Positions 1-7,623 of a stretch of DNA of 46,635 nucleotides are shown piece by piece. The position numbers were made by a program, and so were the translations under genes. Positions within the stretch are counted from its first letter, which is position 1; the number at the start of each line of letters is the position of its first letter. The stretch is from Bacteroidaceae bacterium (GTDB lineage Bacteria > Bacteroidota > Bacteroidia > Bacteroidales > Bacteroidaceae): NCBI GenBank assembly GCA_017615245.1, contig JAGAAL010000033.1, forward strand, positions 1-46,635. The letters run 5' to 3'. A model generated the notes under the pieces. It ran no database searches, was not told where the DNA came from, and worked only from the letters and a program-made list of their open reading frames with translations.

Positions 1-10
1 AAACTTTTAT

Positions 11-19
11 TATCTTTGC
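11..19 (+). promoter_or_regulatory. possible -7 element at window edge
   Basis: TATCTTTGC matches the Bacteroidota -7 consensus TAnnTTTG. The -33 region would lie outside the window. The only thing downstream before the next promoter is a 20-codon reading frame at 59-121 that I do not accept as a gene. It may be an extra promoter for the sigma-factor gene. Confidence 0.3.
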
Positions 20-118
20 AGCGTGAAACATTGCTAAACTGCTAAAGAGAAAAAGAATATGGCATCAATGACATTACCTCAGTCGCCCCGGATGATTAGC
101 TTTTTCATGCCTTTTTTG

Positions 119-127
119 TAACTTTGC
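119..127 (+). promoter_or_regulatory. promoter -7 element of the ECF sigma operon
   Basis: TAACTTTGC is an exact TAnnTTTG match about 100 bp before the likely sigma-factor start. The -33 region is weak (TTAG near 96-99). Transcription would start near 134 and give a leader of roughly 90 nt. Confidence 0.5.
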
Positions 128-226
128 AGGCGAAAATCTATCTTTCTTCAAAAAAAATCGCAATGAGGGGTATTTGATTTGGCTGTTCGAGGGTCTTATA
201 CACGATTAATGACCAAAGAGACATTT

Positions 227-718
227 ATGGATTATAGTAAACAAGAGTTTGAACGCCTGTTCAAGGACAGCTATCCGCACATGTATCGCATGGCATTCTC
301 GTTGGTGGAGAATGATGACGATGCCAAGGATGCTGTGTATCAGGTGTTTGCCCAAATCTGGCAGAAGAAGCCACGTGTGGCCGAGGACAGCATCCGCGGC
401 TACCTATTGGCGGCTACCCGAAACCAATGCCTGCACATGCTACGCTCACGACAATTGCAGCGGCAGATGGAGGAAGAATTGCAACGGGACACGGCCGCAA
501 ACGAGAGCGAGGAACGCGAAGAGTTGCTACAGCAGCTTCAGCAAGTCATCGACAACAACCTGACAGAGCAAGACCGGCGTGTGCTGAGTCTACACTACGA
601 AGATGAAATGACTTACGAAGAGACGGCCACGGTGCTTGGCATCAGTGCCTCGGCGGTGAACAAACACATCACGCAGTCGTTGGCAAAAATCAGACAAACC
701 TTTAAAATTGCAAAGTAA
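227..718 (+). CDS. ECF-family RNA polymerase sigma-70 factor
   Basis: Extracytoplasmic-function sigma factor of about 163 residues, the usual size for the family. The N-terminal half has the sigma region 2 pattern (YPHMYRMAFSLVENDDDAKD, then VFAQIWQKKP); the C-terminal half has region 4 (LTEQDRRVLSLHYEDEMTYE and a helix-turn-helix ending VNKHITQSLAKIR). It would direct core RNA polymerase to a small regulon. I chose the ATG at 227 because the protein then begins MDYSKQEFERLF, the usual beginning in Bacteroidales; an ATG at 209 and a TTG at 179 are alternatives. The stop is one base before the next ATG, so it is almost certainly co-transcribed and coupled with the membrane partner that follows. 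Confidence 0.9.
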   Translation: MDYSKQEFERLFKDSYPHMYRMAFSLVENDDDAKDAVYQVFAQIWQKKPRVAEDSIRGYLLAATRNQCLHMLRSRQLQRQMEEELQRDTAANESEEREELLQQLQQVIDNNLTEQDRRVLSLHYEDEMTYEETATVLGISASAVNKHITQSLAKIRQTFKIAK

Positions 719-719
719 T

Positions 720-1847
720 ATGAAAAGAGAAGATATCGACAAGAGAATAGGTATGCCCGACGTGGATGCTGAGTGGGCACGATTTGAACGCGAGGTTATC
801 GGAAAGAATACCAAGCCGAACTGGCAGCGTGTGGCGGCATGGGCAGGCGGCATCGGCATTGCAGCAGCCATTGCATTGCTGTTTGTACTGAATATAGGCA
901 AGGGAGAGATGGAGAAACAGCCATTAGTGGCTCAGCAGCCGCAGTCCAAAGATGGTGGATTTATGAACGTAGACCCTATCCCTGGAAAGGAAAGCCAAAG
1001 TGCGGAACCTGCATACGAGCAACCGCAGCAAAGGCTGGAGGCCCGTAATGTGGCGGAGGCATCGCAGGGACGCATAGCAGGACTGGACATTAAGCCAAGC
1101 TCTGACAATTTAGGTAGAGGGAACAACATACGGCTTGCAGGCGAAAATAGCATACACCGCATGGACTCTTTCGCAGTCATCCTCAATGGTGTCATAATGC
1201 AAGATTCTATTGCACGGCAACAGGCATTCGACCAGTTCTATATCTACAAGCAGCACCAAATAATAAACAGGATAACGGTGCATAAAGATGAGAGTTCGAG
1301 GGCACGATTTGAAACCACGTACGGATTTCCACCGCCAAAGGGAGGTTACATCGAAATAGAAGCCATCCCCGACACGCTATGCGATGCCTACGTCAGCCAG
1401 CATCCTGAAGTAAAGCAGACGCGCCGCTACATCGAGGGCTACGTCCTAGACGAAGACGACCAGCCGCTGGCCGATGCGTGGATAGCTTGCGATAAGAGCA
1501 ATATGGGAGCAGCGACCGACAACACCGGACATTTCGTAATGTGGGCTCCCCGTACCGTCAGCATATTATACGTTAGGCATGTAGGCTTTCATACTATCAG
1601 TCATAGTATCCAGCCCACCGACATCATCCTGAATTTCCGCATGAAGGATGCGACAAAAATTAAAGACGTGGAGGTGATACCCAAGAGACGGGCGGTGTCT
1701 TCCAGCAGTGAACCATCTGGCATCGATGCCCTCACCACCGACAAGCAGGACGGCAAATATTATGACCTGCAGGGCCACGCCATCGACGGCGTGCCCACCG
1801 AGCCGGGCATCTACATCGTGAACGGCAAGAAAGTGATGATTAAATAA
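720..1847 (+). CDS. membrane partner of the ECF sigma factor (anti-sigma-like) with plug-like motif and CarboxypepD_reg-like domain
   Basis: About 375 residues. By position it is the anti-sigma or sensor partner of the sigma factor. From the ATG at 720 one sees a short basic/acidic cytoplasmic segment (1-35), one transmembrane helix (about 36-56, GGIGIAAAIALLFVLNIG), then a periplasmic part. That part contains GRIAGLDIKPSS..GRGNNIRLAG and ILNGVIM, which follow the plug signature of SusC-type TonB receptors, then a CarboxypepD_reg-like beta domain (IEGYVLDEDDQPLADAWI to about 320), then a C-terminus YYDLQG...GIYIVNGKKVMIK like that of secreted Prevotella proteins. There is no zinc-finger anti-sigma domain. 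A TTG at 708 is possible but the ATG is favoured. The anti-sigma role is inferred from gene order and topology only. Confidence 0.7.
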   Translation: MKREDIDKRIGMPDVDAEWARFEREVIGKNTKPNWQRVAAWAGGIGIAAAIALLFVLNIGKGEMEKQPLVAQQPQSKDGGFMNVDPIPGKESQSAEPAYEQPQQRLEARNVAEASQGRIAGLDIKPSSDNLGRGNNIRLAGENSIHRMDSFAVILNGVIMQDSIARQQAFDQFYIYKQHQIINRITVHKDESSRARFETTYGFPPPKGGYIEIEAIPDTLCDAYVSQHPEVKQTRRYIEGYVLDEDDQPLADAWIACDKSNMGAATDNTGHFVMWAPRTVSILYVRHVGFHTISHSIQPTDIILNFRMKDATKIKDVEVIPKRRAVSSSSEPSGIDALTTDKQDGKYYDLQGHAIDGVPTEPGIYIVNGKKVMIK

Positions 1848-1869
1848 AAAGATAGAATTCATCTAACTT

Positions 1870-1903
1870 GTGGGTATGCCAGGCGGCGTGCCCACTTTTT
1901 TTT
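1870..1903 (+). terminator. Rho-independent terminator of the sigma operon
   Basis: An 11-bp stem (1870-1880 with 1885-1895, two G-T wobbles), a 4-nt loop AGGC and a run of eight T. It ends the sigma/partner transcript. It lies only 13 bp before the ATG of the next gene on the same strand. Confidence 0.85.
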
Positions 1904-1916
1904 ATCAGTGAATAGC

Positions 1917-2174
1917 ATGGGAAACAGGAAAAATCGGGATGAACGACCGCGGCGCAGATTCTGCAAGGCGGTGGACGGGCCGATCATCAAGCGGCTGTAC
2001 GCTACGATGACGACGGCTGAGTTGGCGCAGCTGTTGGGGCTGACGGAAAAGCAGGTCAAGAACTATGTCTATCGTGAGAATGTGGAGCAGTGGGCGCGGA
2101 AGGATGCAGCGACGCTTGCACGCATCAACAGCGAGAAGGGACGAAAAGGCGGTCGGCCAAGGAAAAAAATATGA
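1917..2174 (+). CDS. small helix-turn-helix protein with basic C-terminus
   Basis: About 85 residues, very basic. A likely helix-turn-helix is seen near residues 30-50 (TTAELAQLLGLTEKQVKNYV), followed by EQWARKD and a tail KGRKGGRPRKK that resembles an AT-hook. Probably a small DNA-binding regulator; target unknown. The ATG at 1917 was preferred to a GTG at 1908. The gene starts directly after a strong terminator and I see no promoter between them, so either readthrough from the sigma operon is used or expression is low. Confidence 0.55.
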   Translation: MGNRKNRDERPRRRFCKAVDGPIIKRLYATMTTAELAQLLGLTEKQVKNYVYRENVEQWARKDAATLARINSEKGRKGGRPRKKI

Positions 2175-2195
2175 TAAAAAAAAGCTAAGCCTTTT

Positions 2196-2224
2196 TTTGT
2201 ACGTTGAAAAGGTTGTTTCTTTGC
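2196..2224 (+). promoter_or_regulatory. possible promoter of the HU-like gene
   Basis: TTTG at 2196-2199, then 16 bp, then TTTCTTTGC at 2216-2224. This is one mismatch from TAnnTTTGC, and the spacing is shorter than usual. If used, transcription would start near 2231 and the 22-bp repeat array would be the start of the mRNA leader. Confidence 0.35.
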
Positions 2225-2238
2225 AGGCGGAAGATGCA

Positions 2239-2370
2239 AATCGACCACGGTGAGTTTATCAATCGACCACGGTGAGTTTGGTAATCGACCATGGTCAGTT
2301 TGATAATCGACCACGGTCAGTTTAGCAATCGACCACGGTCAATTTGGTAATCGACCACGGTGAGTTAAAT
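2239..2370 (+). repeat. six tandem 22-bp repeats
   Basis: Six contiguous units of exactly 22 bp: 2239-2260, 2261-2282, 2283-2304, 2305-2326, 2327-2348 and 2349-2370. Each starts AATCGACCA(C/T)GGT and continues (G/C)A(G/A)TT. The core GACCAYGGTC is a near-perfect dyad; it is a perfect palindrome, GACCATGGTC, in unit 3. There are no spacers, so this is not a CRISPR array. It occupies the region between the HTH gene and the HU-like gene. Confidence 0.95.
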
Positions 2371-2401
2371 TATTATTGTTTAATCTAAAAAACTTTGAAC
2401 T

Positions 2402-2929
2402 ATGGCACAATTAAAGTTGCGTATCAAGAAGGTTAGCATGAAGAAGCCTGTGACGAAGGAGCCAGGCTTTGCAACCCGCGTATTGACCAATGGCACGGCA
2501 GAATTCGACGACATCGTGAAGGAGGCCGGTCACAACACGACCATGCACAAGGCCGAGTTGCGTATGGCTTTCGAGCTGTGCATGGACTCAGTTACTGACA
2601 TGCTGAAGCAAGGCTACATCGTTGACCTTGGCCCGTTGGGCAAAATCTATCCGAGCTGTTCTGCCGGATGGTACGAGAAGGAAGAGGATATGAAGCTCAG
2701 CGACGTGAAGCCGCAGCTGTATTACCGTGCAGGCGACGAAGTGGAAGCTGCCATCAAGTCGGCTAAGCTCGTATGGGCCAAGGCTGGCGAGGAAGAGGAA
2801 GAAGAGGAAGAAGGTGATGACACCCCTACTCCAACTCCTGACCCTGGCGACCAAGGTGGAGATGGCGGCGACCAAGGTGGTGGCGGCACAACGCCTCCAA
2901 GTGGTGGCGGTGGCGTCGACCAGAATTAA
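2402..2929 (+). CDS. HU-like (HU-HIG type) DNA-binding protein with acidic and Gly-rich tail
   Basis: 175 residues. Residues 1-125 match the HU-related DNA-binding proteins of Bacteroidetes (FATRVLTNGTAEFDDIVKEA, then a helical segment and IVDLGPLGKIYPS). The C-terminus differs from a classical HU: a run of glutamates near residues 131-138, a TPTPTPDPGDQGG segment and a Gly-rich end. This type is usually a nucleoid-associated protein of unknown detailed role. It starts at the ATG at 2402, directly after AACTT; upstream lie the 22-bp repeats, which are candidate binding sites for this or another regulator. A hairpin terminator follows. Confidence 0.8.
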   Translation: MAQLKLRIKKVSMKKPVTKEPGFATRVLTNGTAEFDDIVKEAGHNTTMHKAELRMAFELCMDSVTDMLKQGYIVDLGPLGKIYPSCSAGWYEKEEDMKLSDVKPQLYYRAGDEVEAAIKSAKLVWAKAGEEEEEEEEGDDTPTPTPDPGDQGGDGGDQGGGGTTPPSGGGGVDQN

Positions 2930-2934
2930 CTGAC

Positions 2935-3076
2935 CTACCCCCTTCCCCTCCCTGTATGGAGGGGAGTGAAATGACGGCTGAGGCATACAAAAGCAGCACC
3001 TTGAACGAGGTGCTGCTTTCTTGATGTCCAATGGTAACTACTCCCCGCCCTCGCAGGGAGGGGCATAGGGGGAGGG
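2935..3076. repeat. pair of inverted G/C-rich palindromic repeats (REP-like)
   Basis: Copy one (2935-2970) contains the hairpin CCCCTCC..GGAGGGG (2945-2964). Copy two (3039-3076) is an inverted version: its reverse complement again reads CCCCCT..CCCCTCCCTG. The two face each other around a terminator hairpin, as in bacterial interspersed mosaic elements. Related single copies occur at 9784, 12470, 34899, 35343, 37067, 38847 and 45115. Confidence 0.65.
2991..3022. terminator. terminator between the HU-like gene and asnS
   Basis: The stem AAGCAGCACC / GGTGCTGCTT (2991-3000 with 3009-3018) with an 8-nt loop is followed by TCTT on the plus strand. It sits between two convergent genes and can serve the HU-like gene and perhaps asnS. 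Confidence 0.7.
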
Positions 3077-3080
3077 TCCG

Positions 3081-4532
3081 CTAGAACTCGGCGTTCTTCG
3101 GTGTTCGTGGGAACGGAATGACGTCGCGGATGTTCTGCATTCCGGTGACGAAAAGGATGAGGCGTTCGAAGCCGAGACCGAAGCCGGCGTGGGGACAACT
3201 GCCCCAACGGCGGGTGTCGAGATACCACCAAAGATGGGTCATGTCCATCTGTCGACGGGTGATCTCTCCCATGAGCTTGTCGTAGTCGGCTTCGCGGACT
3301 GATCCGCCGATGATTTCACCGATTTGTGGGAAGAGTACGTCGGTGCCTTGCATCGTGGGTGCCGGGGCTACGCAGCCTTTATATCCTATAGAGGCTCCGT
3401 TGGGTGTGCCGCCTTCGACGGGTGCGTTCTGCTTCATGTAGAACGACTTGATGGCGGTTGGGTAGTCGGTCATGATGACCGGTTTCTTGAAGTGTTCTTC
3501 TACCAGATAGCGCTCGTGTTCGGAGGCGAGGTCGTCGCCCCAATTGCATGGGAACTCGAACTTACGACCGGCCTTGATGGCTTCCTGGAGGATGCGGATT
3601 CCCTCGGTGTATGGCAGACGGACGAAGGTTTCGCTGAGTACGCCTTCGAGTCGGGCTATGAGGGTTTTGTCGATCATCTGATTGAGGAAGTTGAGGTCGT
3701 CGCGGCAGTTGTCTAATGCCCAACGTACGCAGTATTTGATGAAGTCTTCTTCGAGGTCCATGAGTTCCTCTTGGTCGAGGAAGGCTATCTCGGGTTCTAT
3801 CATCCAGAACTCGGCCAGGTGGCGTGGAGTGTTGCTGTTTTCGGCGCGGAATGTCGGGCCGAAAGTATAGATGGCTCCGAGTGCCGTGGCACCGAGTTCG
3901 CCTTCGAGCTGACCGCTCACTGTGAGCGAGGTCTGCTGGCCGAAGAAGTCGTCGTCGTAGATGATTTTGCCTTGCTCATCCTTCTTCAGGTCGTAGAGGT
4001 TTTTGGTCGTTACCTGGAACATGTTGCCGGCTCCTTCGCAGTCGCTTGCCGTGATGAGGGGGGTGTGGAAATAGAAGAATCCGTGCTCGTGGAAGTAGGT
4101 GTGGATGGCCATGGCCATGTTGTGACGGATGCGCATGACGGCCCCGAACGTGTTGGTGCGGAGTCGCATGTGAGCGTTCTTGCGCATGGTCTCGAAGCTC
4201 TGCCCTTTCTTTTGCATTGGGTATTCGTTGTCGCACAGGCCGTAGATTTCGAGACTCGTAGCCTGAATCTCCGAGGGTTGGCCTGCTGCCGGACTCTCAA
4301 CCAGTGTTCCGACGACGCAGATGCATGCGCCGGTGGTGATGTCCTTGAGCGTCTGTTCGTCGAACTTTGTGGGGTCGACCACCACCTGAACGTTCTTAAT
4401 GGTCGAGCCGTCGTTCAGTGCGATGAAGTCGACTGCTTTCGAGCTGCGGTGCGTGCGCACCCAGCCCTTCACGCAGACGTCCTTTCCGTATTCTGTGCTC
4501 TTCAGCACGTCGATTATCCTTGTTCGTTTCAT
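3081..4532 (-). CDS. asnS: asparaginyl-tRNA synthetase
   Basis: About 483 residues; charges tRNA-Asn with asparagine using ATP in the cytoplasm. The N-terminal OB-fold anticodon-binding domain is seen ([24 protein letters not shown]), then a class II catalytic core with [20 protein letters not shown] (motif 2) and [15 protein letters not shown] (motif 3), ending [12 protein letters not shown] as AsnRS proteins do. The frame stays open 27 bp upstream, but [12 protein letters not shown] at 4532 is the natural start; the sequence upstream is a heptamer repeat. It is the last gene of the minus-strand run from dnaX, 38 bp after the pseudouridine synthase gene. Confidence 0.97.
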   Translation of the reverse strand: MKRTRIIDVLKSTEYGKDVCVKGWVRTHRSSKAVDFIALNDGSTIKNVQVVVDPTKFDEQTLKDITTGACICVVGTLVESPAAGQPSEIQATSLEIYGLCDNEYPMQKKGQSFETMRKNAHMRLRTNTFGAVMRIRHNMAMAIHTYFHEHGFFYFHTPLITASDCEGAGNMFQVTTKNLYDLKKDEQGKIIYDDDFFGQQTSLTVSGQLEGELGATALGAIYTFGPTFRAENSNTPRHLAEFWMIEPEIAFLDQEELMDLEEDFIKYCVRWALDNCRDDLNFLNQMIDKTLIARLEGVLSETFVRLPYTEGIRILQEAIKAGRKFEFPCNWGDDLASEHERYLVEEHFKKPVIMTDYPTAIKSFYMKQNAPVEGGTPNGASIGYKGCVAPAPTMQGTDVLFPQIGEIIGGSVREADYDKLMGEITRRQMDMTHLWWYLDTRRWGSCPHAGFGLGFERLILFVTGMQNIRDVIPFPRTPKNAEF

Positions 4533-4538
4533 CTTACT

Positions 4539-4566
4539 TTTACATTTGACATTTAACATTTAACAT
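4539..4566 (-). repeat. four heptamer repeats upstream of asnS
   Basis: On the minus strand four 7-bp units ATGTTAA, ATGTTAA, ATGTCAA, ATGTAAA run directly up to the asnS start region and fill the gap to the upstream gene. They resemble in style, though not in sequence, the TAACTCA heptamers before dnaX and recA. Confidence 0.8.
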
Positions 4567-4570
4567 CAAA

Positions 4571-5815
4571 TCAGTCCTGCGTATTCATATGCAGCATAGC
4601 TACCTCTTGTTCGGTGAGGAAACGCCAGTCGCCACGCTTCAGTCCCTTCTTCGTCAGGCCGGCAAAGACGACGCGGTCGAGGCGGATGACACGGTAGCCC
4701 ATTGCCTCGAAGATGCGGCGAACGATGCGGTTCTTGCCCGAGTGAATCTCGATGCCCACCTGCTTGCGGTCGGTGTCGCTTGCGTAGCTGATGGCGTCGG
4801 CACGGATAGGTCCGTCGTCGAGCTCAATACCCTCAGCAATCTTCGCCATATCGGCAGCTGTGCAGTTCTTATCGAGGTATACGTGGTAGATCTTCTTCTT
4901 GAGATACTTCGGATGGGTCAGCTTAGAAGCCAGCTCACCATCGTTGGTGAAGAGCAGCACACCCGTGGTGTTGCGGTCGAGGCGACCTACAGGGTAGATG
5001 CGCTCGCGACAGCAGTTCTTCACGAGGTCCATCACGGTCTTGCGAGCCTGAGGATCGTCGCTGGTTGTCACGTAGTCCTTAGGTTTGTTCAGGAGCACAT
5101 AGACCTTCTTCTCCAGCGTAACCAACTGGTCGTGGAAGTGCACTTGGTCGGTACGCAGGATCTTGGTTCCCAGCTCAGTCACGACCTCGCCGTTCACCTT
5201 GATGACACCTGCCTGGATGAAGTCATCGGCCTCACGACGGGAACATACACCGGCATTGGCGAGGAACTTGTTCAGACGGAGCGGAGCATTAGGATCCTCG
5301 AGATACTCCTTATATTCTATCTGCTTCTTCAAGCTATACTTTGCATTTGGATTGTAGTCGGCCGAACGCTGGCGGAACAGACCTTGTCCACCACCTGGAC
5401 GCTGCTTGTTGTAGCCGCCCTGACGGTTGTTATAGCCGCCTTTGTTGTAGCCTCCTTGGCCACCCTGACGGTTATAGCCTCCCTGATGGTTGGCATTGTA
5501 ACCACCCTTGTTGTAGCCACCCTGACGGTTATAGCCTCCCTGGCCTCCTTGACGGTTGTAACCGCCTTGACCACCCTGACGGTTGGCATTGTAGCCACCC
5601 TTGTTGTAGCCTCCTTGGCCACCTTGATGGCCGTAACTGTTCTGGCGGTTGTAACCACCCTGATGTTCACCATTACCTGCTTGCGTGTCGAATCCCTGCG
5701 GACGGAAAGCACGCTCACCAGAATTACCATTAGCGCTGTAAGCTCGCTCTACTCGCGTAAAACGAGGACGCGGACGTTTTTCATTGGCTCCTTCTTGCCA
5801 TTTCTCATTCTCCAT
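4571..5815 (-). CDS. rRNA pseudouridine synthase (RluB/RsuA family) with Gly/Asn/Gln/Tyr-rich N-terminal extension
   Basis: 414 residues. Residues 178-225 form an S4 RNA-binding domain (LRLNKFLANAGVCSRREADD) and the rest is the RsuA/RluB catalytic domain, with the catalytic Asp280 in PVGRLDRNTTG. It converts a specific uridine in rRNA to pseudouridine; by family this is most likely a 23S rRNA site of the RluB/E/F type, but the exact site cannot be told. Residues 50-145 are a low-complexity region of repeats such as GGYNRQGGQGGYNKGGYN, absent from E. coli RluB but seen in Bacteroidales homologues. The tract may give extra RNA binding or phase separation. It lies between purB (78 bp upstream) and asnS. 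Confidence 0.9.
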   Translation of the reverse strand: MENEKWQEGANEKRPRPRFTRVERAYSANGNSGERAFRPQGFDTQAGNGEHQGGYNRQNSYGHQGGQGGYNKGGYNANRQGGQGGYNRQGGQGGYNRQGGYNKGGYNANHQGGYNRQGGQGGYNKGGYNNRQGGYNKQRPGGGQGLFRQRSADYNPNAKYSLKKQIEYKEYLEDPNAPLRLNKFLANAGVCSRREADDFIQAGVIKVNGEVVTELGTKILRTDQVHFHDQLVTLEKKVYVLLNKPKDYVTTSDDPQARKTVMDLVKNCCRERIYPVGRLDRNTTGVLLFTNDGELASKLTHPKYLKKKIYHVYLDKNCTAADMAKIAEGIELDDGPIRADAISYASDTDRKQVGIEIHSGKNRIVRRIFEAMGYRVIRLDRVVFAGLTKKGLKRGDWRFLTEQEVAMLHMNTQD

Positions 5816-5893
5816 AATCGTTCAATGTTTTGTTTGTTTGGTTAATTTGTTTTCTTTATTCACATAAATACTATGTAGTATATTTTATCTCTC

Positions 5894-7231
5894 TTACATG
5901 CCGAAGTAGGTGCTCGGCGTAATCTTTCGAAGCTCAGCCTTTACTCCATCGCTCACATCGAGTCCGTCGATAAAGTCGCGGATGCTCTGCTCCGTGATTG
6001 CATTGTTGGTACGAGTCAATGCCTTCAATGCCTCGTAAGGATGCGGATAGCCTTCACGGCGGAGGATGGTCTGAATACCTTCGGCACATACCGCCCAGCA
6101 GTTATCCAAATCGCGCTGGATAGCAGCCTCGTTGATAAGCAACTTACGCAGTCCCTTCAAGGTGCTCTGGATGGCAATCACCATGTGACCCATCGGCACA
6201 CCCACATTACGGAGGACGGTCGAGTCAGTCAAGTCACGCTGCAGACGCGATACTGGCAGTTTGTTCGCCAAGTGAGCCAAGATAGCATTTGCAATACCGA
6301 GATTACCTTCCGAGTTCTCGAAGTCAATCGGGTTCACCTTATGCGGCATCGCACTCGACCCTACTTCGCCAGCCTTGATCTTCTGCTTGAAGTACTCCAT
6401 CGAGACATACATCCAGAAGTCGCGGTCCAAGTCAATCATGATGGTGTTGATACGCGCCATCGCATTGAACACCGCACCCAGATGGTCGTAGTTCGAAATC
6501 TGCGTGGTCCACTGCTCACGCTCCAGTCCCAACTGCTCGCTGACAAACTGGTTGCCGAAAGCCTTCCAGTCAATCTGTGGATAAGCCACATGATGAGCGT
6601 TGTAGTTTCCTGTCGCACCACCGAACTTTGCCGTCAGCTTGCAACCTTTCAGCGCCTGCAACTGTTCTGTGAGACGATACACATACACCATCACTTCCTT
6701 ACCCAGTCGGGTTGGCGATGCAGGCTGCCCGTGTGTCTTTGCCAACATCGGAATGTCCTTCCACGCATCGGCATACTCCTGCAACTGCGCAATCAGTTCC
6801 TCAATCATCGGATAGTAAACCTCCTCGAGTGCCTCCTTGATAGACAACGGCACACTCGTGTTGTTGATGTCCTGGCTCGTCAGGCCGAAATGGATGAACT
6901 CCTTATATGCCTCAAGTCCTCCTATCTCGTCGAATTTCTCCTTGATGAAGTACTCCACAGCCTTCACGTCGTGGTTTGTCACCTTCTCGATGTCCTTCAC
7001 TCGCTGCGCATCAGCCTCGGTGAAGTCCTGATAGATTGCCCGCAGTTTCGATGCAACGCTTTCTACGTCAAACACCTTCAGGAACATCGTCAGGGCGATG
7101 AAATACTCAATCTCCACCCTCACGCGGTATCTGATCAGAGCATACTCTGAGAAATAAGGAGCAAGGCAGTCGGTCTTTCCCCTGTATCGTCCGTCGATAG
7201 GCGAAACTGCTGTTAACGCTGATAATATCAT
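5894..7231 (-). CDS. purB: adenylosuccinate lyase
   Basis: 445 residues, of the E. coli PurB type. It cleaves fumarate from adenylosuccinate and from SAICAR, two steps of purine synthesis. The beginning LTAVSPIDGRYRGKT and the fumarase/aspartase family signature SSAMPHKVNPIDFENSEGN, which carries the catalytic-loop serine, are clear. Its ATG overlaps the stop of the upstream membrane-protein gene by 4 bp (ATGA), so translation is coupled. Confidence 0.97.
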   Translation of the reverse strand: MILSALTAVSPIDGRYRGKTDCLAPYFSEYALIRYRVRVEIEYFIALTMFLKVFDVESVASKLRAIYQDFTEADAQRVKDIEKVTNHDVKAVEYFIKEKFDEIGGLEAYKEFIHFGLTSQDINNTSVPLSIKEALEEVYYPMIEELIAQLQEYADAWKDIPMLAKTHGQPASPTRLGKEVMVYVYRLTEQLQALKGCKLTAKFGGATGNYNAHHVAYPQIDWKAFGNQFVSEQLGLEREQWTTQISNYDHLGAVFNAMARINTIMIDLDRDFWMYVSMEYFKQKIKAGEVGSSAMPHKVNPIDFENSEGNLGIANAILAHLANKLPVSRLQRDLTDSTVLRNVGVPMGHMVIAIQSTLKGLRKLLINEAAIQRDLDNCWAVCAEGIQTILRREGYPHPYEALKALTRTNNAITEQSIRDFIDGLDVSDGVKAELRKITPSTYFGM

Positions 7232-7623
7232 TTGTTTTCTTTTTTAAGTTCGCTTGGTATGCGAAAAGCTGTATACAATTCTATTACTACAAATATGAAG
7301 AAGGGCAACAGCCACGCCGAAGCGGTGGCATGCACCTCGTAATCACCAATCTCGAAGCCGTTGATGCGGTCATAGAAGAACATCAGCAAAGCAGACAATA
7401 CCAACACCACCACACCTATCGTGCGTTGGGTGTAGAGTCGGCGGAGTGTGATTGTTGTTGATTCAGGATGTTTTTCAAATAGTCTTCCTACGGTAAAAAG
7501 CAAAGTACCTACTGCAAAAACGTAATTTATGAATTCCCATCCAGTTATCCAGAAAGCGGCACCAATTAAAACTAAAACTTCACCAATGTTTGCAATATAA
7601 CCAAATACGTTTTGTTTGTTCAT
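7228..7623 (-). CDS. small integral membrane protein, four predicted helices
   Basis: 131 residues. Four hydrophobic segments are visible: about 11-27 (IGEVLVLIGAAFWITGW), 30-47, 69-86 (IGVVVLVLSALLMFFYD) and 103-122. I do not recognise a family with a known function. It lies between the ftsB/divIC-like gene (its start abuts that gene's stop) and purB (4-bp overlap), so it belongs to the dnaX-purB operon. Confidence 0.75.
   Translation of the reverse strand: MNKQNVFGYIANIGEVLVLIGAAFWITGWEFINYVFAVGTLLFTVGRLFEKHPESTTITLRRLYTQRTIGVVVLVLSALLMFFYDRINGFEIGDYEVHATASAWLLPFFIFVVIELYTAFRIPSELKKENK

Noticed and set aside
59-121. 20-codon reading frame between two promoter-like elements, possible leader peptide
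   Set aside because: No family, no conservation evidence, and its stop overlaps the next -7 element; length is within chance.
2239-2370. CRISPR array
   Set aside because: Units are directly contiguous, with no spacers and no cas genes nearby; the same holds for the arrays at 9825, 16790 and 38726.
3771-4556. Long open frame on the plus strand opposite asnS (261 codons)
   Set aside because: It is a shadow of asnS: the translation is of low complexity and unrecognisable, while the minus-strand protein is full-length AsnRS.
4589-5845. 418-codon frame opposite the pseudouridine synthase
   Set aside because: Shadow of the minus-strand gene; the Val/Leu/Thr-rich part is just the reverse of its Gly/Asn/Tyr repeat.
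6041-7150. 369-codon frame opposite purB
   Set aside because: Shadow; purB is complete with all signatures on the other strand.
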